From Acidobacteriota bacterium (GTDB lineage: Bacteria; Acidobacteriota; Aminicenantia; UBA2199), in the NCBI GenBank assembly GCA_028749105.1, contig JAQUQF010000130.1, forward strand, positions 1 to 5,621: 5,621 nucleotides of DNA, written 5' to 3'. The position numbers were made by a program, and so were the translations under genes. The notes under the pieces are model-generated. The model searched no databases and was not told where the DNA came from. It saw only the letters and a list, made by a program, of their open reading frames with translations. Position 1 is the stretch's first letter; each line of letters opens with the position of its first letter. Shown here piece after piece: positions 1 to 5,621 of this stretch.

Positions 1-73
1 CTTCGAGCACCGCGGCGATGTCTTCAAACGGGAAGTGCAGCGCCTGCGGCAGCGGGAGGGCGGGAATGGTTAA
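1..73 (+). CDS. murD: UDP-N-acetylmuramoyl-L-alanine--D-glutamate ligase MurD, C-terminal end (partial)
   Basis: Only the last 23 codons and the TAA stop (71-73) are present, read in the frame starting at base 2. The peptide begins FEHRGDVFKREVQRL. This resembles the extreme C-terminus of MurD, where a phenylalanine-rich 'F-x-x-F-E-x-R-G-x-x-F' segment is followed by a short basic helix. MurD is the cytoplasmic ATP-dependent ligase that adds D-glutamate to UDP-MurNAc-L-Ala. Position supports the call, since murD directly precedes ftsW in the usual dcw order. The stop overlaps the ftsW start by 8 bases. The catalytic domains lie outside the window, so activity cannot be judged. The identification rests on a short tail plus context. 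Confidence 0.8.
   Translation, partial: FEHRGDVFKREVQRLRQREGGNG
54..60 (+). promoter_or_regulatory. Ribosome binding site of ftsW
   Basis: GGGAGGG lies inside the last codons of murD. The GGAGG core ends 6 bases before the ATG at 66, which is ideal Shine-Dalgarno spacing. This site decides the ftsW start: the in-frame ATG at 18 has no comparable upstream motif and would add 16 residues unlike any FtsW. Confidence 0.75.
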
Positions 74-1172
74 GCCCAGCGGCATCGACCGCACGCTGCT
101 CGCCGTCTCGCTGCTGCTGATCGCCATCGGCGTCCTGATGATCTTCAGCACCACCCCGATCATCGCCCGCGCGAAGTATGGCGACAGCTTCCATTTCCTC
201 AACAAGCAGCTGCTGTACCTGGTCGTGGGCCTGCTGGTCTTCGCGTCGCTGATCCTGTTCCGCTCGCCGTTCTACCTGAACCCGCGGCTGGTCATGGCCG
301 CCATGGCCGTGACCTTCACCGGGCTGTCGCTGGTGTTCTTTTTCCAGAAGGTCAACAACACCAGCCGCTGGATCCGCTTCGCCGGCATGTCGATCCAGCC
401 CTCGGAATTCGCCAAGATCACCCTGGTGCTCTACCTGGCCATGATGCTGAGCCGCAAGGAAACCGACGTCAACAACCTCAAGGGCCTGGGGCTGCTGCTG
501 CTGCCGGTGGTCTTCATGGAGGGCTTGATCCTCAAGGAGCCCGATTTCGGCAACTTCGTGCTGATCGGAGTGATCACGATGGTGATGCTGTTCGTGGCCG
601 GGCTGCGCCTGAAGGTTTTCGCCGGGTTCTTCCTGCTGCTGGCTCCGGTCCTGTTCCTGCTGATCCAGAGCAGCCCGATGCGCCAGGACCGCATCCGCAG
701 CTTTCTCAATCCCGAGAGCTTTGCCAGCACCCAGGGCTTTCAGGCCACGCAATCGGCCTACGCCATCGGCTCCGGGGGGCTCTTCGGGCAGGGAATCGGC
801 AATTCCACGCAAAAACTTTTTTATCTTCCTTACGCCTACTCGGACTTCGTCTTCGCCATCATCGCCGAGGAGGCGGGTTTTTTCGGCGCCCTGCTGGTCA
901 TCTCCCTCTTCGCCCTGTATTACCTGCGCGGCATGGTCATCGCCCGCCACTCGGACAACCCCCATACGTATTTGCTGGTGACCGGCCTGGTGTTCCTGAT
1001 CGTTTTCCAGTCCATGATGAATATCTCGGTGGCCGTGGGCCTTTTCCCGACCAAGGGCATCCCCCTGCCCTTCATCTCCTCGGGGGGGACCTCGCTGCTC
1101 AGCAGCCTGATCGTTACCGGCATCATCCTCAACGTCTCGCGCCAACGCAAGGTCGTATTCACCAATGATTGA
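66..1172 (+). CDS. ftsW: Septal peptidoglycan polymerase FtsW (SEDS family)
   Basis: This is a 368-residue integral membrane glycosyltransferase of the SEDS family. FtsW polymerises lipid II into glycan strands at the septum together with a class B PBP such as FtsI. About ten hydrophobic segments are visible, near residues 11-30, 48-66, 75-93, 113-129, 139-156, 163-180, 183-200, 264-287, 302-324 and 338-356. Family motifs are RWIRF and QPSEFAK (101-117), EPDFG (158-162), GQGIGNS (241-247), LPYAYSDFVFAIIAEE (254-269) and PTKGIPLPFISSGGTS (328-343). D260 corresponds to the essential SEDS aspartate. The usual LPExHTDF reads LPYAYSDF, which is a departure. Position between murD and murC favours FtsW over RodA. 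The start at 66 is chosen for its Shine-Dalgarno site and the 8-base overlap with murD. Length fits the family, on the short side for FtsW. Confidence 0.95.
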   Translation: MVKPSGIDRTLLAVSLLLIAIGVLMIFSTTPIIARAKYGDSFHFLNKQLLYLVVGLLVFASLILFRSPFYLNPRLVMAAMAVTFTGLSLVFFFQKVNNTSRWIRFAGMSIQPSEFAKITLVLYLAMMLSRKETDVNNLKGLGLLLLPVVFMEGLILKEPDFGNFVLIGVITMVMLFVAGLRLKVFAGFFLLLAPVLFLLIQSSPMRQDRIRSFLNPESFASTQGFQATQSAYAIGSGGLFGQGIGNSTQKLFYLPYAYSDFVFAIIAEEAGFFGALLVISLFALYYLRGMVIARHSDNPHTYLLVTGLVFLIVFQSMMNISVAVGLFPTKGIPLPFISSGGTSLLSSLIVTGIILNVSRQRKVVFTND

Positions 1173-2550
1173 GAACAGCCGCATCAAGAAGATCCATTTC
1201 GCCGGCATCGGCGGCTCGGGCATGTCGGGCATCGCCGAGGTGCTGCACAACATGGGCTTCCAGGTCAGCGGCTCGGACATCGCCGAGAACGACACCGTGC
1301 GCCGCCTGCGCGCCCAGGGCATGCGCATCGCCATCGGCCACGCCGCCGCCAATGTCGGCGACGCCGGGGCGCTGGTCTACTCCAGCGCCATCCGCGAGGA
1401 CAATGTCGAGGTCCTGGCGGCGCTGAAGGACAAGCTGCCGGTCATCCCGCGGGCGGAGATGCTGGCCGAGCTGATGCGCATGAAGTTCTCCCTGGCCGTC
1501 GCCGGCACGCACGGCAAGACCACGACCACCTCGATGCTGGCTGCCATCCTCACCCAGGCCGGCCTCGACCCGACTTTCGTGGTCGGCGGCCGGCTGAAGG
1601 TCGAGGGCAGCGGCGCCAAGCTGGGCTCCTCGCGCTACCTGGTCGCCGAGGCCGACGAATCCGACGGCAGTTTCCTGAAGCTTTTTCCCACCATCGCCGT
1701 GGTGACCAACATCGAGAACGACCATCTCGAGTTCTATGGACGGATGAAGAACCTGGTGGCGGCCTTCCGCCAGTTTGCCGACAAGGTCCCGTTCTACGGG
1801 GCGGTGGTCCTGAACAGCGACGACGCCAATGTGCGCCGCATCATGCCGCTGATCCGCAAGAAGATCATCACCTACGGCTTCCAGGCCGTTGCCGACGTGC
1901 GGGCGGTGAAGGTGCGGACCTCGGGCTTCACTTCCAGCTACGAGCTGGTCGTGCGCGGCTGCCCCCGGGGCCGGGTGCGGCTGAACGTCGGCGGCCGGCA
2001 CAATGTGGCCAACTCGCTGGCGGCCATCGGTGCCGCCCTGGAGGTGGGCGTCGATCTGGAGGTCATCACCGCCAGCCTGGACCGCTTCGCCCTGCCCGAG
2101 CGCCGCTTCCAGGTCCTCTATTCCAGTCCCGGACTGCTGGTCATCGATGACTACGCCCACCACCCCAGCGAGATCAAGGCCACGCTGAGGATGCTCCGCG
2201 GCTCCCGGCGCCGGCGGCTGATTGCCGTGTTCCAGCCGCACCGCTTCACGCGGCTGCGTCTGCTGATGAAGCAATTCGCCGCCGCCTTCCGCCTTGCCGA
2301 CGTGCTGGTCGTCGCCCAGCTGTACGCAGCCAACCAGGAGGAGATCGCCGGCGTCAACAGCCGGATACTCGCCGACGCCGTGCGCGCCGGCGGCCAGGAG
2401 AACGTGTTCTACCTGAAAAGCTTCCCCGAGATCAGCTCCTTCCTGGCGAAGGAACTGCGGCCGGGCGACGGCCTGGTGTTCCTGTCGGCCGGCAACCTGA
2501 CCCGCCTGGCCCATGAGTTCGCCGCGGAAATGGAGGCCGCAAAAAAATGA
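1165..2550 (+). CDS. murC: UDP-N-acetylmuramate--L-alanine ligase MurC
   Basis: This 461-residue cytoplasmic Mur ligase joins L-alanine to UDP-MurNAc using ATP, the first step of the peptide stem. The N-terminal UDP-binding domain starts with HFAGIGGSGMSGIAEVL (11-27), typical of MurC and unlike Mpl. The central ATPase domain has the P-loop AGTHGKTTTTS (113-123), EADESDGSF (162-170) and TNIENDHLEFYG (181-192). GGRHNVANSLAA (276-287) follows. The C-terminal domain has DDYAHHPSEIKAT (328-340), FQPHRFTRLR (356-365) and FLSAGNLTRLA (439-449). Length is normal. The common F-x-G-x-x-R-R-F segment reads FALPERRF (308-315), losing the glycine. The start overlaps the ftsW stop by 8 bases and has only a weak AAGG 12 bases upstream, so its translation probably depends on ribosomes finishing ftsW. 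The end carries an A7 tract in slippery phase. Paralogue confusion is unlikely. Confidence 0.96.
   Translation: MIENSRIKKIHFAGIGGSGMSGIAEVLHNMGFQVSGSDIAENDTVRRLRAQGMRIAIGHAAANVGDAGALVYSSAIREDNVEVLAALKDKLPVIPRAEMLAELMRMKFSLAVAGTHGKTTTTSMLAAILTQAGLDPTFVVGGRLKVEGSGAKLGSSRYLVAEADESDGSFLKLFPTIAVVTNIENDHLEFYGRMKNLVAAFRQFADKVPFYGAVVLNSDDANVRRIMPLIRKKIITYGFQAVADVRAVKVRTSGFTSSYELVVRGCPRGRVRLNVGGRHNVANSLAAIGAALEVGVDLEVITASLDRFALPERRFQVLYSSPGLLVIDDYAHHPSEIKATLRMLRGSRRRRLIAVFQPHRFTRLRLLMKQFAAAFRLADVLVVAQLYAANQEEIAGVNSRILADAVRAGGQENVFYLKSFPEISSFLAKELRPGDGLVFLSAGNLTRLAHEFAAEMEAAKK
2532..2536 (+). promoter_or_regulatory. Ribosome binding site of ftsQ
   Basis: GGAGG sits 10 bases before the ATG at 2547, inside the last codons of murC. 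The spacing is a little long but usable. It supports the 2547 start over the in-frame ATG at 2559, which has no equally good motif in front. Confidence 0.55.
2541..2547 (+). other. A7 tract in -1 slippery phase at the murC/ftsQ junction
   Basis: Seven A residues form A-AAA-AAA in the murC reading frame (codons 460-461, both Lys) and are followed at once by the TGA stop. A one-base backward slip would put ribosomes into the ftsQ frame exactly at its ATG. Lysine in this window is otherwise mostly AAG, so AAA-AAA stands out. No downstream stem is obvious, only a direct GGGCGGC repeat. Function as a frameshift site is unproven. Confidence 0.3.
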
Positions 2551-3344
2551 AGGGCGGCATGGGCGGCTCCCTCAAGTTCGAGGCCGAGTTCTTTCGCAAG
2601 AACAACAACCTGACGGTGGCGCGCGAAAAAAAGATCCGCTCGATCCAGGTGCGTTCGGTCCACCTGCTGCTCCTGCTGGTTCTGGCGCTGCTGGCCGCCC
2701 TGTTGATCTCGCGGGCGGCGAACTTCCTGTTCACCTGCGAAGCCCTGCAGGTGCGGTCGTTCCGCCTGCATCGTCCGCCTGTCTATGCCCGCGAACAGGT
2801 CGCCGCCATCCTGCAGCGGCACGGAGGCAACATCCTGGCCATGGACCTGAAGGGGCTGCAGGCGCAGCTGCTGCAGGTCCCGGAGATCGCCGGCGCCTCC
2901 ATCCGCCGCGCCCTGCCCGATGTGGTGGAGATCGCATTCACCCTGCGCCGGCCCGTCTACCAGGTTTTCGCCGCCGGCTCCTACCGCCTGCTGGCTGCGG
3001 ACGGGCGGGAGCTGGGCCGGCAGACTCACATGCCGCCGGGACTGGTCACGCTGCGCGGCGATGCTCCGGCCCTCGCCGCCATCGTCCCCTTTGCGCAGGA
3101 ACTGCTGCCGCTGCGCCGGGAGATCGAATACGTGGCCTGGGACGAGCCGCGCGGCATCGAACTGAAGCTGCTCGGAGCCAGTGAGGTCTTCTACCCCGGC
3201 CAGGACGACTTCGCCGGCAAGATCCGCCGCTATTTCCGCATCAAGGGCCGCCTGACGCTGGAAGCCGCTGTCCGCCGCGTCGACCTGCGCATTCCCGGGC
3301 GCATCTATTTTGAATTAGACGAAGAACAACGGGGGAATCCATGA
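2547..3344 (+). CDS. ftsQ: Cell division protein FtsQ (POTRA domain, DivIB/FtsQ family)
   Basis: This is a 265-residue bitopic membrane protein. FtsQ links cytoplasmic and periplasmic divisome parts by binding FtsB/FtsL. A basic cytoplasmic tail (1-38, with K28, K29 and R31) precedes one membrane segment (about 39-62, leucine-rich, LLLLLVLALLAALLI). A POTRA domain follows at about 67-140, with LQVRSF (67-72), VAAILQRHGGNIL (85-97), LLQVPEIAGASIRRALPD (108-125) and the closing VEIAFTLRRPVYQVF strand. A beta domain follows to about residue 256, ending RVDLRIPGRIYFE (244-256). Length and order match FtsQ. The name rests on this architecture and on location between murC and ftsA, because sequence conservation in this family is low. 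The start overlaps the murC stop (ATGA) and the stop overlaps the ftsA start (ATGA), indicating coupling. A second slippery-phase A7 tract lies at codons 27-29. Confidence 0.9.
   Translation: MKGGMGGSLKFEAEFFRKNNNLTVAREKKIRSIQVRSVHLLLLLVLALLAALLISRAANFLFTCEALQVRSFRLHRPPVYAREQVAAILQRHGGNILAMDLKGLQAQLLQVPEIAGASIRRALPDVVEIAFTLRRPVYQVFAAGSYRLLAADGRELGRQTHMPPGLVTLRGDAPALAAIVPFAQELLPLRREIEYVAWDEPRGIELKLLGASEVFYPGQDDFAGKIRRYFRIKGRLTLEAAVRRVDLRIPGRIYFELDEEQRGNP
2627..2666 (+). other. A-AAA-AAG heptamer with short downstream inverted repeat in ftsQ
   Basis: A-AAA-AAG at 2627-2633 is in -1 slippery phase in ftsQ (codons 28-29), the same heptamer as the dnaX frameshift site. Twelve bases later a perfect 6-base inverted repeat, CAGGTG (2646-2651) and CACCTG (2661-2666), could form a stem with a 9-base loop. 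The stem is short and further away than usual, and no upstream Shine-Dalgarno-like stimulator is visible. The -1 frame stays open to 3184 but encodes a Pro/Ala/Gly/Arg-rich sequence with no recognisable domain. Chance is the more likely explanation. Confidence 0.15.
3331..3335 (+). promoter_or_regulatory. Ribosome binding site of ftsA
   Basis: GGGGG (in ACGGGGGAATCC) lies 5 bases before the ftsA ATG. It is an imperfect Shine-Dalgarno match, inside the last codons of ftsQ. It probably works together with coupling through the ATGA overlap. Confidence 0.45.
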
Positions 3345-4561
3345 AGAGCAATTACCTGGTCGGCATCGACATCGGTACCAAGAAGATCTGCACCCTGATC
3401 GCCCAGATCAAGTCGGACGGCGGCAAAGAGGATGTGGAGATCATCGGCTACGGCGTGGCCGAATCGCGCGGCCTGCGCAAGGGCAACATCGTCAATATGG
3501 AGGGGACGGTCGAGGACATCAAGAGGTCGATCAAGGACGCCGAGCTGACGGCCGGAGTCATGATCGAGTCGGCCTACGTCAACATTTCCGGCAAGCACGT
3601 TCAGAGCATCAATGCCAAGGGGACGATCAACATCACCGGGCGCAGCAAGGAGATCACCCGCGAGGATTTGGAGCGGGCCATCACCCACGCCAGCGCCATC
3701 ATGCTGCCGGCCGACCGCGCCGTGCTGCACGTGCTGCCCCAGGAGTACATCGTCGATTCCCAGGACGGGATCAAGAATCCGGTGGGCATGGTCGGCACCA
3801 ACCTCGACGTCTACATCCATATCATCACCGGTTCGCTGACCGCGACCAAGAACCTGCTGCTCTGCCTGAAAAAGGCCAAGGTCAACGTGCTGGGCACGGT
3901 GCTGTCGCACATCGCCACGGCCGAGGCGGTCCTGACCGCCGACGAGAAGGAGCTCGGCGTGCTCTCCATCGACATCGGCGGCGGCACCACCGACATCGCC
4001 GTCTTCGAAAAGGGCTCGATCAGCTACTCGGGAACCATCCCGCTGGGCGGCGACAACTTCACCACCGATCTTTCCATCGGCATCCGCACCGCCATCGACC
4101 GCGCCGAGAAGATCAAGCGCCGCTACGGCTGCGCCATGGACCCGAACCTGAAGGACGAGACCATCGAGGTGCCCTCGATCAGCAGCAAGAAGCCGCGGCA
4201 GATCTCCACCTCCATCCTGATGAACATCCTCAAGCCCCGGGCCTTCGAGATCTTCGAGATGGTCAAGATGGAGATCGAGAAGGAGGGGCTGCAGAACTCG
4301 ATCAACGCCGGCGTGGTGATCAGCGGCGGCACCGCCCTGCTCGACGGCATTCTGGACGTGGCCGACAGCATTTTCTCCATCCCCGTGCGCATCGGCTACC
4401 CCCATGGCGTGGGCGGCCTGATCGACAAGGTCAACACCCCCGACTTCGCCACCGCCGTGGGGCTGATCAAGTACGGCTTTGCCGATATGAAGGACAAGGG
4501 CTACATCCGCAATAAGCCGAAGAACGTCATGCAAAAATTCAAGGATTACTTCGGGATCTAG
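3341..4561 (+). CDS. ftsA: Cell division protein FtsA (actin-like Z-ring membrane anchor)
   Basis: This 406-residue actin-family ATPase tethers FtsZ filaments to the inner membrane face and recruits later divisome proteins. Visible parts in order: the phosphate-1 loop VGIDIGTKKICTLI (7-20); the FtsA-specific 1C (SHS2) insertion at about residues 80-165, beginning SAYVNISGKHVQSIN; the phosphate-2 loop DIGGGTTDIAVF (211-222), followed by PLGGDNFTTDL (234-244); and the adenosine motif VVISGGTALLDGI (325-337). A short C-terminal amphipathic helix, NVMQKFKDYFGI (395-406), is the likely membrane-targeting sequence, with Lys, Phe and Tyr positions but no Trp. The 1C domain and immediate linkage to ftsZ exclude MreB and PilM. 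The start overlaps the ftsQ stop, and the TAG stop is part of the ftsZ ribosome binding region. Length is normal. No missing key residue was seen. Confidence 0.97.
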   Translation: MKSNYLVGIDIGTKKICTLIAQIKSDGGKEDVEIIGYGVAESRGLRKGNIVNMEGTVEDIKRSIKDAELTAGVMIESAYVNISGKHVQSINAKGTINITGRSKEITREDLERAITHASAIMLPADRAVLHVLPQEYIVDSQDGIKNPVGMVGTNLDVYIHIITGSLTATKNLLLCLKKAKVNVLGTVLSHIATAEAVLTADEKELGVLSIDIGGGTTDIAVFEKGSISYSGTIPLGGDNFTTDLSIGIRTAIDRAEKIKRRYGCAMDPNLKDETIEVPSISSKKPRQISTSILMNILKPRAFEIFEMVKMEIEKEGLQNSINAGVVISGGTALLDGILDVADSIFSIPVRIGYPHGVGGLIDKVNTPDFATAVGLIKYGFADMKDKGYIRNKPKNVMQKFKDYFGI

Positions 4562-4565
4562 GAGG
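4561..4565 (+). promoter_or_regulatory. Strong ribosome binding site of ftsZ, on the ftsA stop
   Basis: TAGGAGG (4559-4565) contains the ftsA TAG stop and a full GGAGG core ending 5 bases before the ATG at 4571. With the ftsW site it is one of the two best Shine-Dalgarno matches in the window. This fits the high FtsZ output relative to FtsA known in other bacteria. Confidence 0.85.
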
Positions 4566-4570
4566 GAAAT

Positions 4571-5621
4571 ATGGACGATGACATCAAGATCACATTTGGC
4601 GGCGAGAAAAAGCGCGGGGCGGTGCTGAAGGTCATCGGTGTGGGCGGCGCCGGGGGCAACGCGGTCAACCGCATGATCGCCGAGGACCTGAAGGGCGTGG
4701 AATTCGTGGCCGTGAACACCGACCTGCAGGTCCTGTCGACCATCGCCAAGCCGGCCTTGCAGCTGCAGATCGGCGACAAGATCACCAAGGGGCTGGGGGC
4801 GGGCTCGAATCCCGAGATCGGCGAGCAGGCGGCGCTGGAGGATACGGGCCAGATCATCGAGGTCCTCGAGGGCTCCCACATGGTCTTCATCACCGCCGGC
4901 ATGGGCGGCGGCACCGGCACCGGCGCCGCGCCCGTCATCGCCAACCATGCTTCCACCATGGGCATCCTGACCGTGGCCGTGGTCAGCAGGCCCTTTCTTT
5001 TCGAGAAGGAGAAGCGCATGCGCGTGGCCGAAGAGGGCATCCGCAAGCTGAAGGAGAACGTCGACGCCATCATCGTCATCCCCAACCAGAAGCTGCTGGA
5101 GCTCGGCGACGCCAACATCACCTACAAGAACGCCTACAAGAAGGCCGACGAGGTCCTGCTGCAGGCCGTGCGCGGCATCTCCGACATTATCTCCTCGACC
5201 GGCGTGCAGAACGTCGACTTCGCCGACGTCAAGGCCACCATGGCCATCCGCGGCGTCACGCTGATGGGCACGGGCGAGGCCAAGGGCGACAACCGCGCCG
5301 AGGAGGCCACCCAGCGGGCCCTGAACTCGCCGCTGCTGGACAACCAGTCGATCAGCGGCGCCACCGGCATCCTGTACAACATCACCGCTTCGGCCACCCT
5401 GACCATGAAGGAGATCGAAAAGATCTCCGATCTGATCACCGCCAATGCCGATCCCGACGCCACCATCAAGTTCGGGGTAATTGAGGACGCGGACGCCGGC
5501 GACACGCTGCGGGTGACGGTGATCGCCACCGGCTTCAAGGAGGACCGCCACGAAGTCCAGGGGCGCGCCAAGGCGCCGACGCCTGCCTTCGTGCCCAGCG
5601 AGCCGGCCTACCGCCAGCCGA
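4571..5621 (+). CDS. ftsZ: Cell division protein FtsZ (tubulin-like GTPase), 3' end cut off
   Basis: The first 350 codons of FtsZ are present and the frame is open to the window edge. FtsZ polymerises with GTP into the cytokinetic ring under the membrane. The GTPase domain shows VIGVGGAGGNAVNRM (21-35), VNTDLQ (48-53), GLGAGSNPEIGEQAA (74-88), the tubulin signature GGGTGTG (112-118) and the T7 catalytic loop NVDFADV (214-220, with D216 and D219). The C-terminal subdomain includes GTGEAKGDNRAEEA (233-246) and RVTVIATGF (314-322). A variable linker begins near residue 323. The C-terminal FtsA/ZipA-binding peptide lies outside the window. Some usually conserved spots differ: VVSRPFLFEKEKR instead of TKPFxFEGxxR (137-149), and NITASATLTM where GGxDL or AGFDL is common (270-279). 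It directly follows ftsA, with a strong ribosome binding site. The catalytic core looks intact. Confidence 0.97.
   Translation, partial: MDDDIKITFGGEKKRGAVLKVIGVGGAGGNAVNRMIAEDLKGVEFVAVNTDLQVLSTIAKPALQLQIGDKITKGLGAGSNPEIGEQAALEDTGQIIEVLEGSHMVFITAGMGGGTGTGAAPVIANHASTMGILTVAVVSRPFLFEKEKRMRVAEEGIRKLKENVDAIIVIPNQKLLELGDANITYKNAYKKADEVLLQAVRGISDIISSTGVQNVDFADVKATMAIRGVTLMGTGEAKGDNRAEEATQRALNSPLLDNQSISGATGILYNITASATLTMKEIEKISDLITANADPDATIKFGVIEDADAGDTLRVTVIATGFKEDRHEVQGRAKAPTPAFVPSEPAYRQP

Noticed and set aside
18..65. A 16-residue N-terminal extension of FtsW containing a Cys-x-x-Cys
   Set aside because: These bases encode the MurD C-terminus in another frame. The ATG at 66 has a well-spaced Shine-Dalgarno site and gives a normal FtsW N-terminus, so the CxxC is accidental.
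811..822. The AT-rich run A5-C-T6 inside ftsW as a possible slip or pause signal
   Set aside because: In the ftsW frame it reads CAA-AAA-CTT-TTT-TAT, which does not form a valid -1 heptamer. The encoded QKLFYLP is a normal FtsW segment.
24..1352. A 442-codon antisense open frame over ftsW and the start of murC
   Set aside because: Its translation is Gln/Asp/Glu/His-rich and repetitive because it is the complement of membrane-segment codons. There is no family resemblance.
1159..2514. A 451-codon antisense open frame over murC
   Set aside because: It mirrors the murC codons with low-complexity composition and no recognisable motif. High third-position GC removes stops from this frame.
2553..2568. 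Direct repeat GGGCGGC-AT-GGGCGGC at the start of ftsQ
   Set aside because: It simply encodes a short Gly-rich stretch (GGMGGS). Two copies are too few to suggest a repeat element, and it is not an inverted repeat able to fold.
4910..4932. GGC/ACC-rich repeat-like stretch in ftsZ
   Set aside because: It encodes the invariant tubulin signature GGGTGTG with GC-rich codons, so it needs no other explanation.
3305..5551. A 748-codon antisense open frame covering ftsA and ftsZ
   Set aside because: It is antisense to two unmistakable conserved genes. Its translation is rich in Asp, Gly, His, Val, Leu and Ala repeats, typical of the reverse complement of GC-rich codons, and shows no domain.

Overview
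This window is one uninterrupted piece of a bacterial division and cell-wall (dcw) cluster, all on the + strand: the last 23 codons of murD, then complete ftsW, murC, ftsQ and ftsA, and the first 350 codons of ftsZ, which runs off the right edge. Almost every base is coding. There is no intergenic stretch, and I found no tRNA, rRNA, mobile element, CRISPR array, terminator or internal promoter.

The genes are packed very tightly. murD/ftsW and ftsW/murC overlap by 8 bases, and murC/ftsQ and ftsQ/ftsA overlap by 4 bases (ATGA). ftsZ starts 9 bases after the ftsA stop, with its strong ribosome binding site lying on that stop codon. This implies one polycistronic message with translational coupling. 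The proteins cover successive steps. MurC and MurD add L-Ala and D-Glu to UDP-MurNAc in the cytoplasm. FtsW polymerises lipid II at the septum. FtsQ scaffolds the periplasmic side of the divisome. FtsA anchors the FtsZ ring to the membrane.

The DNA is GC-rich with a strong G/C preference at third codon positions, which also produces long meaningless antisense open frames. The organism is a bacterium with FtsA and a POTRA-type FtsQ. The proteins match textbook families but differ at several usually conserved positions, which suggests a deep-branching or uncultured lineage. An Acidobacteriota/Aminicenantota-like origin is only a guess. Compared with the common order, murG is missing between ftsW and murC, and neither murB nor ddl lies between murC and ftsQ.

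No new biological system is evident. The most interesting non-standard signal is a pair of A7 tracts around the start of ftsQ, both in the exact phase of -1 slippery heptamers. The first would fuse MurC to full-length FtsQ if it slipped.
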